Positions 1 to 8,373 of a stretch of DNA of 64,000 nucleotides are shown piece by piece (position 1 is the first letter of the stretch; each line of letters starts with the position of its first letter). The notes under the pieces were generated by a model that saw only the letters and a program-made list of their open reading frames with translations, had not been told where the DNA came from and did no database searches. The DNA lies in the NCBI GenBank assembly GCA_964523405.1, contig CAZGAQ010000001.1:62001-126000 (forward strand), in the 5' to 3' direction. The translations under genes and the position numbers were made by a program. The DNA is from CAZGAQ01 sp964523405 (GTDB lineage Bacteria > Planctomycetota > Phycisphaerae > UBA1845 > Fen-1342).

Positions 1-954
1 CCGCCACCAGGCTTCGTTCTCACGGTACCAGCGCACCGTCTCCCGAATCCCGGCCGCGAAGGGCACCTGCGGCCGCCAGCCGAGTGCCGTGGTCAACTTC
101 GTGAAGTCCACGGCATAGCGGCGATCATGCGCCGGGCGGTCCTTCACCGGCCGAATGAACGACTGATCTTTGCCGAGCTCGCGCAGGATCGTGTGCGTGA
201 GCGTCAGGTTGGTCAGTTCGTTGTCGCCGCCGATGTTATAGACCTCGCCGGGCGTGCCGCGCTCCAGCACGAGCCGCAGGCCGTCGCAGTGATCCCACAC
301 GTGAATCCAGTCGCGGACGTTGAGACCGTCGCCATACAGCGGTACGGGCTGGTTCTCGAGCAGGTTCGTGATAAACAGCGGAATGACTTTCTCGGGGAAC
401 TGGTACGGGCCGTAGTTGTTCGAGCACCGCGTGATCAGCGCCGGCAGACCGTGCGTCTCGTGGTAGGCCCGCACGAGCAGGTCGGCGCCGGCCTTCGAGG
501 CGCTGTAGGGGCTGTTGGGCGCCAAGGGCGAGGTCTCCGTGAACTTGCCGGTGGGACCCAGCGAGCCATATACCTCGTCCGTCGAGACCTGCAGATAGCG
601 GTCCACGCCGCTTTGTCGGGCCGCGTCGAGCAGCACCTGCGTGCCGAGCACGTTGGTCCGCACGAACTCTGCCCCCCCATGGATACTGCGATCCACGTGG
701 CTCTCCGCGGCGAAGTTCACGAGTGCCCACAAGGGTGCCGCGCAGGCCGCCCGCACCGCCGCCGCGTCGCAGATGTCGCCGTGCACGAACTCGAAGCGCC
801 CGCTCTCGGCCAGCCCGGCCAGATTCTCCAGGTTGCCCGCGTAGGTCAGCGCATCGTAAGCCACGATGTGCCAGTCCGGCTGGGCAGCGAGGGCCCGCCG
901 CACGAAGTTCGCGCCGATGAAGCCCGCGGCACCGGTGACCAGCACGCGCCTCAT
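1..954 (-). CDS. rfbB: dTDP-glucose 4,6-dehydratase, C-terminus cut by window edge
   Basis: Extended short-chain dehydrogenase that converts dTDP-glucose to dTDP-4-dehydro-6-deoxyglucose, the second step of dTDP-sugar synthesis, in the cytoplasm. The translation shows the NAD-binding motif TGAAGFIG at residues 7-14, the active-site segment STDEVYG at about 124-130 and the catalytic YSASK at about 150-154, followed by the family segment NNYGPYQFPEK. 318 codons are visible; the usual length is 330-350, so roughly 15-30 residues lie beyond position 1. The ATG at 954 overlaps the TGA of rfbA by 4 bases (ATGA), which indicates translational coupling. It is the last visible gene of the leftward exopolysaccharide operon. 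The family assignment is secure. Confidence 0.95.
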   Translation of the reverse strand, partial: MRRVLVTGAAGFIGANFVRRALAAQPDWHIVAYDALTYAGNLENLAGLAESGRFEFVHGDICDAAAVRAACAAPLWALVNFAAESHVDRSIHGGAEFVRTNVLGTQVLLDAARQSGVDRYLQVSTDEVYGSLGPTGKFTETSPLAPNSPYSASKAGADLLVRAYHETHGLPALITRCSNNYGPYQFPEKVIPLFITNLLENQPVPLYGDGLNVRDWIHVWDHCDGLRLVLERGTPGEVYNIGGDNELTNLTLTHTILRELGKDQSFIRPVKDRPAHDRRYAVDFTKLTTALGWRPQVPFAAGIRETVRWYRENEAWWR

Positions 955-1724
955 GAGGCGCTCCCGACAGGGGTCGGCGTCGCGTGCGCGCCGCGCGGCT
1001 CATGGTTGGCGCCGCCGGTGGCGACCAGGTTGGTCGCCTTCAGCAGGGAGTCGAAGGTGCCCGCGTCGGTCCACCAGCCGTCGAGGATCTGGTACTCGAG
1101 CGTGCCTTGCTGCAGGTAGAAGTTGTTCACGTCGGTGATTTCCAGCTCGCCGCGCTCGGATGGCTTGAGCGACTTGATGAACTCGAACACCTGTTCATCA
1201 TACATGTAGATGCCGATCACAGCGTACCGGCTCGCGGGATTCTTGGGTTTTTCCTCGATCCGCACAATGCGCCCGTGCTCGATGACCGGCACGCCGAAAC
1301 GCTCCGGATCAGGCACTTCCTTCAGGTAGATGCGCGCCCCGCGCGGCTGGCTGAAAAAGTTCGCCACGCCCTGGCGGATGTCCTGCTCGATGATGTTGTC
1401 GCCCAGGATGACCACCAGCTTGTCGCCATCGGCGAACTCCTCCGCCAGGCGCAGCGCGTCGGCGATCCCGCCTTCGCCTTCCTGGTACGTGTAGTGCAGC
1501 TCCTTGAGGCCGAGCTCCTTGCCATTGCCCAGCAACCGCAGGAAATCGCCCGCATCGTTGCCGCCGGTCACGAGCAGCACGTCTCGAATGCCGGCGTTCA
1601 CCAGGCACTTGAGCGGGTAATACACCATCGGCTTGTCGTACACGGGCAACAGGTGCTTGTTCGTGATTTTCGTCAGCGGCCACAGGCGCGTCCCCAGGCC
1701 GCCGGCCAGTACTACGCCCTTCAT
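951..1724 (-). CDS. rfbA: glucose-1-phosphate thymidylyltransferase
   Basis: Makes dTDP-glucose from dTTP and glucose-1-phosphate, feeding the adjacent RfbB. The nucleotide-binding signature LAGGLGTRLWPLT is intact at residues 6-18, followed by NKHLLPVYDKPM with the sugar-phosphate-binding Lys at about 23, and the metal-site segment GDN at 108-110. At 257 residues it is shorter than the 290-residue enteric RmlA and matches the short form found in many bacteria and archaea. The stop codon overlaps the rfbB start. A 94-base gap separates it from the upstream sugar transferase. Unlike the two nucleotidyltransferase-like proteins upstream in the locus, this one keeps every catalytic signature, so it is probably the working pyrophosphorylase of the cluster. 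Confidence 0.95.
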   Translation of the reverse strand: MKGVVLAGGLGTRLWPLTKITNKHLLPVYDKPMVYYPLKCLVNAGIRDVLLVTGGNDAGDFLRLLGNGKELGLKELHYTYQEGEGGIADALRLAEEFADGDKLVVILGDNIIEQDIRQGVANFFSQPRGARIYLKEVPDPERFGVPVIEHGRIVRIEEKPKNPASRYAVIGIYMYDEQVFEFIKSLKPSERGELEITDVNNFYLQQGTLEYQILDGWWTDAGTFDSLLKATNLVATGGANHEPRGAHATPTPVGSAS

Positions 1725-1818
1725 GTGTCATCCTCGCTGTGGGTCTCCAGACCAGCCCGGGTCGCCGGCCGGGCCGCAATTGATCGCCGCGCGCCACGCC
1801 GCGCCGGCGGGCGATGGA

Positions 1819-3618
1819 TCATATCCCGCTCGAGACCGGCGTCTCGGCCAATTCGGGCTCGGTCTCGTGTGCCCAGACCGGTACCACGGCTGCGGCCGTC
1901 CGGCCGCGCAGCCGGTGCGCCGGGATCATCCAACGGACCGGTACGGGCCAGCGCCCACTGAGCGTGACGGCGGTTGCCAACAGGATCCGCAGGTCCAGCC
2001 AGAACGACAGATGCCGCACGTACAGCATGTCGAAGTGGATCCACTGGTGGAAGTCACCCGCAGCGCGTTCGTGCCGGCAGACCTGCCATAGGCCGGTGAT
2101 GCCGGGGCGCACGGCCAGGCGCGCGTTGCGCCAAGGTACGCAGATCTGGTTCTCGCGGAACGGCGAGGGACGCGGCCCGATCAGGCTCATGTCGCCGCAC
2201 AGTACGTTGAAGAGTTGCGGCAATTCGTCGATGTTCGTGGCCCGCAGCCAGCGGCCCACCAGGGTCACACGCGGGTCATTGGGTAGCTTGAACTGCGGCC
2301 CGTCCACCGAGTTCTGGGCGTACAGCTTGCGCTGCAGCGTGTGGGCGCGATCGACCATGGTGCGGAATTTCCAGCAGCGAAACACGCGCCCGCCGCGACC
2401 TTCCCGGTCGTGGCCGAAGAAGAGTGGCCCCGGGGAGGTTAACTTCAGGATCAGGGCGACCACGACGAACAACGGCATCAGCACGATCAGCCCGGCGAGC
2501 GCCAGCAGGAAATCGGTTGCCCGCTTGAGCGGGGCATACCGGCCACCCGGCGTCTCGGTCGCGAACAACTCGTTGCCGGCTTCGCCCGGTGTTTCCGGTA
2601 GAGACAGGCTCAGCGCCGCGGCCCGTGGTTCGGGCGGCGCCGCGTGCTCCAGCTCGGGATGTCCGGCCACGACGCGGCGGGTGACGACTTCGCCGGGCGG
2701 GATTTGCATTTGGTGCCAGACGATGCTCTGCGCGACTGTGGCGCCCGCTCCGACACGCGCGCCCGATCCCAGCACGGTGGGCCCCAGGATGACCGCGTGC
2801 GCGCCCACCTCTACGTCGGCGTGCGCGATGACCGGGCCGTAGAACTGCGCGGTGGGATGAATGTTCCCGGGCGGCGCTGTCCATACGCCCAGCGTCCGGG
2901 TCGTGAACGGCGGGGGCGCGCCGTTGCGCAGTGCCGGCATGCACAAGCGCTCGTGCAGGGCCAGCAGACCCGCCTCGCGGGCCAGGTTGATGGCCGGATG
3001 CTTGCTGCTCAGGTCCCGGCTGGGGACGCCGGCGGCGGCGAGCTGTGTTCGCAGGGTCGACAGCCCGAGTAGCGTCTGGTGTCGCAGGCAGCGCGCCGCC
3101 GCGACCGAAATCAGTGAACAGCTCACCGTGAGTCGCTCGATCTGGGTCACGCCCGGATACAGCCGCTGAATGGACCGCACACGCCCGTCGCGATCGTACA
3201 GCACCTGTTCTTCGGCCGTGCCCCGCCGCAGGTCCTGGTGCAGCAGATGACAGGCCGCGCCGTCCTCGGCCGCCGCCTCGCGCAAGCGCTCGAGTTCGTA
3301 TCCCGCCGGCGGCAGCCAGCTCGCTTCCACGATCAGCAGCCGGTCCGCTAGCTCGTGCTGGGCCAGGTACTGGGTGAACTGCGCGGGGGGCAGCACGATG
3401 GCATCAGGCTGCACGGCGTGCACCGCCTGCGTATAGGCCTCGTCCGCCGGGAAGCTCGGGACCACGGTCAGCCCGTGCAACTCGGCCGACTTCAGTTGGG
3501 CCGCCATGTGCGTCAGCAGGCTGCCGGTTCCCAGCGGCGCCAGCAGCAGCGACCGCGCCCCGCGGTTGGACCGCAAGAACCCTGGGCAACGATCCAGAAG
3601 TATGCCGAAAATAACCAT
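1819..3618 (-). CDS. undecaprenyl-phosphate sugar-phosphate transferase with N-terminal nucleotidyltransferase-like and beta-helix regions
   Basis: The C-terminal third is a bacterial sugar transferase (PF02397 type) that starts polysaccharide repeat-unit synthesis by moving a sugar-1-phosphate onto undecaprenyl phosphate at the inner membrane. Seen: one membrane helix at about 369-392, WKFRTMV at 416-422, NDPRVTLVGRWLR at 447-459, DELPQLFNVL at 464-473 and LIGPRP at 479-484. Residues 1-230 resemble a nucleotidyltransferase fold without its GGxGTRL loop (LLLAPLGTGSLL at 24-35), and 250-320 is a hexapeptide-type left-handed beta-helix. Usual members instead carry four or five N-terminal membrane helices or none. 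The start lies 2 bases after the stop of the Wzc-like gene. The transferase call is firm; the N-terminal call is inference. Confidence 0.88.
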   Translation of the reverse strand: MVIFGILLDRCPGFLRSNRGARSLLLAPLGTGSLLTHMAAQLKSAELHGLTVVPSFPADEAYTQAVHAVQPDAIVLPPAQFTQYLAQHELADRLLIVEASWLPPAGYELERLREAAAEDGAACHLLHQDLRRGTAEEQVLYDRDGRVRSIQRLYPGVTQIERLTVSCSLISVAAARCLRHQTLLGLSTLRTQLAAAGVPSRDLSSKHPAINLAREAGLLALHERLCMPALRNGAPPPFTTRTLGVWTAPPGNIHPTAQFYGPVIAHADVEVGAHAVILGPTVLGSGARVGAGATVAQSIVWHQMQIPPGEVVTRRVVAGHPELEHAAPPEPRAAALSLSLPETPGEAGNELFATETPGGRYAPLKRATDFLLALAGLIVLMPLFVVVALILKLTSPGPLFFGHDREGRGGRVFRCWKFRTMVDRAHTLQRKLYAQNSVDGPQFKLPNDPRVTLVGRWLRATNIDELPQLFNVLCGDMSLIGPRPSPFRENQICVPWRNARLAVRPGITGLWQVCRHERAAGDFHQWIHFDMLYVRHLSFWLDLRILLATAVTLSGRWPVPVRWMIPAHRLRGRTAAAVVPVWAHETEPELAETPVSSGI

Positions 3619-3620
3619 CG

Positions 3621-5954
3621 CTAGTTGTTCTGCGCCGGTTCGACCGGCCCGGTTGGTTCCTTACGGGCATCGAGCAGCGTGGCGCTGTATTCGTCGCCCT
3701 GGCCGTACCCGTATCCATAGCCGTAGCCGTACCCGCCGCGCGCTGACGGACCCGTACCGACGAATACCGTGCCCAGCAGCTTGCCTCCGGCCGCGCTGAG
3801 CGCCGCCAGCGCCTCGACGAGGCGGCCGCGGTGGCAGTGCCGTTCGCGTACGACCAGCACGGTTCCGTCGGCGTGATGCGACAGAATCGCGGCGTCCGCC
3901 GTGACCAGCAGCGGCGGGCTGTCGAGCACGACGATGTCGTATTGTTGACGCCACTGTGCCAGGAGATGCGTGAACGCGCCGTTTGCCAGCAGCTCCAGAT
4001 CGCCCGCGTTATTGGTCGCGCCGGCCGGAATGACGCTCAGGCCGGGATATACCGTGCTCCGTACCGCAGCGGTCGGGGCGCTCGTGCGGGCCAGCAGATT
4101 CAACAGGCCCGGCGCGATATCCATCGTGAAGAACTTCGCCACCGTGGGGCGGTGCAGGTCCACGTCGACGAGGAGCACATGCTTGCCGCACTGTGCCAGG
4201 CTGCGTGCCAGGTGCACGGCAAACGTGCTCTTGCCCGAGCCCGGGCCCGCACTGGTGATCTGAACGATATTCCCGCCCAGTGCCCGCAGCCGGTTCAGCA
4301 GAGCCGTGCGCGTCATGCGGACCGCCTCGGCATGCAGCGGCAGCTCCCGCAGTCGCTCGTCTTCGTCAGCCGACCAGAGCGGCAGATAACCCAGGAACGC
4401 ACTGCGCACCGCCGGGTCCAGGTCGTTGGCTTCCTGCACCTGCGGACTGAACAGCAGTCGCAGATACGCGCAGGCCACCGCCGCCGCCGCCGCCGCCGCT
4501 AGGGCGGCCGCGCTCAGCTTCAGCCGCTTATCCTCGGCTGCAGTCGTCGGCACCGATGCCCGCGAGATCGTCCGGATCGAAGGCGGGACGCGGGTCTTCT
4601 CGCTCAGTTCCTCTTTGCGCTTCAACACGGCGGCATACTTGTCCTTGCTGCGCTGCAGATCCGCGGTTTTGCTGCGCAGCAGTTCGGCGGTCTTGAAGTC
4701 GCCTTCAAACGAGCGCCGCAGTTCGTCCGAATGCTGCTGCAACAGCTCCTTCTGGAATTCCAGCCGTCGGAGCCGGGCCCGGAGGACCGCCGGATTGCTG
4801 GCGACTTCCGGACTGCTGGGCGCCGTGGGCGGCGTGATGCCGGCGCGCGTCAATCGCTCGAGCTGCGCCTCACGTTGGGCCAGCGTCTGCTGCGCGGAGC
4901 GCACCTTCTGGTTGGCCTGTTCCATGCGTGGGTGCGCGTCGCCGAACTGCAGGGCGAGTTGTTCGCTGTCGCGGCGCGCGTCCTGCAAGATCGTATTCAG
5001 CCGGCGCCACTCCGGATCGCTCTCGTAGGCCAGGCTCCGCGCTTCCTCACTAGCCGGTTGCGTCGAGGCCTCGGCCGCCGCCTCATAGTCCTTGAGCTGA
5101 TCCCGCGCGACCGCCAGCTCCACCTCGATCTGCTGCAGGTCGGCCTCGAGCTTGTCCAGACGGATGCGGCGCTGTGAGATGAGCTCGTCCGGCGAACCCG
5201 TGCGCAGGTCTTTGCGGGCTTCGGTGATGACCTGCTCGGCGAACCCGATCTCCAGATCCAGCTTCTGCTGCTCCTCGTTCAGTGCGTCGAACAGCTTACG
5301 GTCCGTGTCCGAGAACCGCTCGCTGGTAAACCCCAGGTATTCGTCCAGCACGGCGTTGGCCAGCACGGCGGCGGAGAGCGGCTGCGGCGCCGTGGCCGTG
5401 ACATCCACGAGTTCTGTCCGCCGCCGCGGAATCGCGTTGATCACGGCATCCAACCGGTCCAGCGGATTCGTGGGCGCCCCGACCAAGCGGCTCCAGAACG
5501 CGGGCTGATCGCCGTACCAGTCGGTCTCCTGGACGTCCCGCCGCCCGATCACGCGCTGCAGGACCGGCGGGCTGCGCATGATCGCCGTCTGCGTCAGCAC
5601 ATATTGCTCGTATTGCGACCCGGGTTTCGGCGTCGTGTCTTCCGTGGCCATGATCAGCCGCGGTACCGCCGAGTCAATCTGAATGACGGCCGACGCGCGG
5701 TACTCGGGCCGAAACGTGCTCCAGATCAGCACCAGCGCCGCCGGCGCCACGATGCCGAATACCGTCAGCATGGTCCACTTGTAGCGCAGCAGCAGGCGCA
5801 GGGACAGCGGGCGACGAGCCACTTGGCGCGCCCCGCCCTCCGCGGGCGCTTCACCCAGCGGCAGGCCCGCACCAGCGGCCACCGCCGTACCCTCGAGCAC
5901 CTCGACCGGCTCTACCCGCGCCAGCGGACGCGCGGGGGTCTTTTCACTCGCCAT
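3621..5954 (-). CDS. polysaccharide co-polymerase / BY-type tyrosine autokinase (Wzc-like)
   Basis: Inner-membrane protein that controls polymerisation and export of the polysaccharide. Order of parts: cytoplasmic N-terminus; membrane helix at about 60-79; a periplasmic part with long coiled coils (about 215-460); a second, Ala-rich helix at about 485-505; and a cytoplasmic kinase domain. The kinase shows Walker A GPGSGKST at 570-577, Walker A' VLLVDVDLHRP at about 593-603 and Walker B IVVLDSPP at about 674-681. The C-terminus carries the expected tyrosine cluster, here as an alternating Tyr-Gly run (Tyr 742, 744, 746, 748, 750, then 756). It partners with the Wza-type protein at 10885-12105. 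No separate phosphatase gene is seen in the window. Confidence 0.93.
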   Translation of the reverse strand: MASEKTPARPLARVEPVEVLEGTAVAAGAGLPLGEAPAEGGARQVARRPLSLRLLLRYKWTMLTVFGIVAPAALVLIWSTFRPEYRASAVIQIDSAVPRLIMATEDTTPKPGSQYEQYVLTQTAIMRSPPVLQRVIGRRDVQETDWYGDQPAFWSRLVGAPTNPLDRLDAVINAIPRRRTELVDVTATAPQPLSAAVLANAVLDEYLGFTSERFSDTDRKLFDALNEEQQKLDLEIGFAEQVITEARKDLRTGSPDELISQRRIRLDKLEADLQQIEVELAVARDQLKDYEAAAEASTQPASEEARSLAYESDPEWRRLNTILQDARRDSEQLALQFGDAHPRMEQANQKVRSAQQTLAQREAQLERLTRAGITPPTAPSSPEVASNPAVLRARLRRLEFQKELLQQHSDELRRSFEGDFKTAELLRSKTADLQRSKDKYAAVLKRKEELSEKTRVPPSIRTISRASVPTTAAEDKRLKLSAAALAAAAAAAVACAYLRLLFSPQVQEANDLDPAVRSAFLGYLPLWSADEDERLRELPLHAEAVRMTRTALLNRLRALGGNIVQITSAGPGSGKSTFAVHLARSLAQCGKHVLLVDVDLHRPTVAKFFTMDIAPGLLNLLARTSAPTAAVRSTVYPGLSVIPAGATNNAGDLELLANGAFTHLLAQWRQQYDIVVLDSPPLLVTADAAILSHHADGTVLVVRERHCHRGRLVEALAALSAAGGKLLGTVFVGTGPSARGGYGYGYGYGYGQGDEYSATLLDARKEPTGPVEPAQNN

Positions 5955-6026
5955 TCCGAATCCTCTGCAAGCACGCCCGCCGCACCGGCGACGAGGCTCG
6001 TCCGCCGGCGGCGCGGTGCCCGTCGC

Positions 6027-7025
6027 CTATCCGCGACCATTCCCATTCCGGCCGATCGCGCCGTAGAAGGTGGCGCCCGCGTCGGCCGCGAATTCCGTTG
6101 TCAACAGCGAAAGATCGACCTGGCTCCGTCGGCCGAGCACACAACCATCCCATAGCACCGACCGGCTGACCATGGTCTCCGCGCCGAGCAGGCAATTCCG
6201 ACCCAGCACCGCGGGACCGACCACAAAGCTGCCGGCCGCGATCTCCGTGCCGGGGCCGACCATCACCGGGCCCACCAAGCGGGCGCCGCTGTCGATGCTG
6301 GCCGTGCGATGGACACAGGCGCCATCGACGTAATCGTAGCCGGGTGGCGGCCCCCCATTGTTTTGGGCAGCCGTCATCACTTCGCCCTGCACAGCCAGGT
6401 AGGACTCCAAATCCCGGACCCGCAACGACGCATGCGCAGCCGCGTATGCGGTCACCGGCGCTGCCTGCCGGAGTAGGCGGGCGATGAGACCCTCTTTGAG
6501 ATCTTGGTAGCTGGTGCGCGGCACCTGCTCCAGCGCGGCGGCGGTCAGCACGTAGATGCCGGCCGGACTGGCGCTCAGGCCCCAGCCCGGTCGCACGGCG
6601 CTGGCCGGTTCGACCACCACGGTGGCCGGCGCCGCGCCCTGCTGGTGCGCTTGCAGGATTTCCCGCAGGGGGCAGCCCGGCAGCACGCCGCCTTCGAGGA
6701 CCACGTATTCGTCGGCCGGTACGAGCGTCGCGGCATCCCGCGCGCAGCCAGCGGGTCCGCGCGGCACCCGATCGACATAGTAATCGACCTGCATTTCCTC
6801 GGGACCGGCCCGCAACGTACGCTGCAACTGGCTCACGTCTGCGTTGACACACAGCACCATGCGGTGAATACCGGCCGATTGCAGCCAGCGAAACGCGTGT
6901 GCGACCAAGGGCACATTGGCCACCGGCAGCAGCAACCGCGGACACACCGCGCCGAACGCATCGTCCTGCCAGACGTGCGCTCCAGCGATGATGATGGCGG
7001 CGCGGCTAGCTGAGCTGCGGTTCAT
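6027..7025 (-). CDS. degenerate sugar nucleotidyltransferase-like protein with C-terminal beta-helix
   Basis: The 332-residue protein has the layout of GlmU or mannose-1-phosphate guanylyltransferase: an N-terminal nucleotidyltransferase-like domain and a C-terminal hexapeptide beta-helix (about 240-325). Where active enzymes have AGGxGTRLxPLT, this one reads AGAHVWQDDAFGA, and the Pro-Lys before LLPV is Pro-Arg. The catalytic loop is therefore missing although the later LLPVANVPLV segment is kept. It may bind rather than make a nucleotide sugar, or be a regulatory or acyltransferase-like subunit. The ATG at 7025 overlaps the stop of the zinc-ribbon gene (ATGA); longer readings of this frame upstream only shadow that gene. 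It lies 72 bases before the Wzc-like gene. Confidence 0.75.
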   Translation of the reverse strand: MNRSSASRAAIIIAGAHVWQDDAFGAVCPRLLLPVANVPLVAHAFRWLQSAGIHRMVLCVNADVSQLQRTLRAGPEEMQVDYYVDRVPRGPAGCARDAATLVPADEYVVLEGGVLPGCPLREILQAHQQGAAPATVVVEPASAVRPGWGLSASPAGIYVLTAAALEQVPRTSYQDLKEGLIARLLRQAAPVTAYAAAHASLRVRDLESYLAVQGEVMTAAQNNGGPPPGYDYVDGACVHRTASIDSGARLVGPVMVGPGTEIAAGSFVVGPAVLGRNCLLGAETMVSRSVLWDGCVLGRRSQVDLSLLTTEFAADAGATFYGAIGRNGNGRG

Positions 7026-7627
7026 CGGGTTTCCTGCTCCAGAGTCGCACGTGGTGATTGGGACGGTCTCGCGCCTGCGTCCATCGTCGGGGCGCTCGGG
7101 CTCCCGCGTGGCCGCGCGCGGGCGCGTCGCACACCTTGTACGATCAGCGATGCGAGCGCCAGCAGAATCCCGACGCCCAGCATGAACTGCTGCTTCCAAC
7201 CCACGCCGGGCCCCGCCGTCAGCCCGAGCCAGTCTGCGCATAGCGCCGCCGCGGCGAAGAGCAGGCCTGCCAGCGCGATCACCCCGGCACGGGTCAGCAG
7301 ACCCACGCCAAGCACGACGGTCCCGACCAGCACGCCGAGCTGTTGATGACGGCCGAAGCCCGGATGCCGCGCCGGGACCAGATAGTCGCCCAGGAGCCCC
7401 ATTACCACGAGTACGGCGCCCGCCAGCCCCAGCAGCGCGACGACGGGCAGCCCTAGGGGGCGGCGCGCCCGCCGCGCGCGCGGTGCCGGAACCACCTTCT
7501 CCACACACGTGGCGCAGACATGCCGTAGGACCGGCTGGCCGTTCGTGTACCCCTCCAGCACGTGGACCCGCGCGGGCTCACCGCAATCGCTACACCGGTG
7601 CTGAACTGCAATCACCTGGCTCGCCAT
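7022..7627 (-). CDS. zinc-ribbon membrane protein of the exopolysaccharide operon
   Basis: A 201-residue protein of unknown function. The N-terminus holds a zinc-ribbon-like pattern: CSDC at about residues 12-15 and CATC about 25 residues later. About four hydrophobic helices follow (for example VVALLGLAGAVLVVMGLL), then a basic tail ending in ATLEQETR. The start ATG at 7627 was chosen because the sequence just after it opens the first Cys pair; upstream codons in this frame overlap the leader of the NusG-like gene and look random. It overlaps the next gene by 4 bases, so it is translated as part of the operon, and a 152-base gap separates it from nusG upstream. I do not recognise a specific family. 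Confidence 0.6.
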   Translation of the reverse strand: MASQVIAVQHRCSDCGEPARVHVLEGYTNGQPVLRHVCATCVEKVVPAPRARRARRPLGLPVVALLGLAGAVLVVMGLLGDYLVPARHPGFGRHQQLGVLVGTVVLGVGLLTRAGVIALAGLLFAAAALCADWLGLTAGPGVGWKQQFMLGVGILLALASLIVQGVRRARARPRGSPSAPTMDAGARPSQSPRATLEQETR

Positions 7628-7779
7628 CGTCGTTCTCGGTCTGCTGTGGGCGTCTGCGGCCCCAGCCAGCGCTTGCGGCGGGCCAACCCGCCGCCACGAC
7701 TGCTCGCATGTGGCTTCCTGCCGCAACATGGGCCTGCACCTCCTGTGTTGCCCGTCCTGTCCGCGGTGCCGGGCGGCGC

Positions 7780-8373
7780 TCAGTCCAGCGCCTCCAGCAG
7801 CGCGGCGTCCACTTCCACCATGGCCGACTGCCCGACCATCGTCACGGCCAGACAGAACTGGCACCTCCGACCTTCCCGTACGACGGTGCCTTCCACGCCC
7901 TGCAAGGGACCGCGGGTGATGCGGCAACGTCGCCCAACCTGCAGCCCGGTATGCAGTTGCACCGCGTCACCGCAGGCCAGCGCCCGGGCGACCTGGATCA
8001 GTTCCTGACGCAGTTGCCCCTGGTCCGTGACGGCCAGTACGCTCGTTACCCGATTGCTGCGACGAGCCAGCTCACATGCGCCGGCGTCGCCCGCCAGGAA
8101 CACGTATCCTGGGAACAGCGGCAGATAGAACGTGACCTTCCGCTTGGGGTAAGTGCGGTGGACGGCCACGAGCGGCAAATAATGCGACACACCCCGCTCC
8201 GCCAGGAACTCGGCCACGCACTTCTCGTGGCGCGCCCGCGTCTGCAGGACCCGCCACGGCGCGTGCGCCGCTTGAATCCGTGCGACCGTGTCCGGCTCCG
8301 CCCGGCTCACCGCAACCGCGCGGACGGCGCGTCGTGCCGCAGCCAGGCAGGTTGTTCGCGGGGCTGCGATCAT
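7780..8373 (-). CDS. NusG-family transcription elongation/antitermination paralogue
   Basis: A 197-residue NusG-like protein. The NGN domain begins at about 39 (PWRVLQTRARHEKCVAEFL) and contains the characteristic LPLFPGYVF segment at about 84-92; a KOW motif lies at about 147-170 (GRRCRITRGPLQGVEGTVV). Its place inside a polysaccharide operon, right after a response regulator and before the structural genes, fits specialised paralogues such as RfaH, LoaP or UpxY, which suppress termination in long surface-polysaccharide operons. The housekeeping nusG normally sits next to secE and rplK, which are absent here. The start ATG overlaps the regulator's stop (ATGA). The family is seen directly; the operon-specific role is inferred. 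Confidence 0.88.
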   Translation of the reverse strand: MIAAPRTTCLAAARRAVRAVAVSRAEPDTVARIQAAHAPWRVLQTRARHEKCVAEFLAERGVSHYLPLVAVHRTYPKRKVTFYLPLFPGYVFLAGDAGACELARRSNRVTSVLAVTDQGQLRQELIQVARALACGDAVQLHTGLQVGRRCRITRGPLQGVEGTVVREGRRCQFCLAVTMVGQSAMVEVDAALLEALD

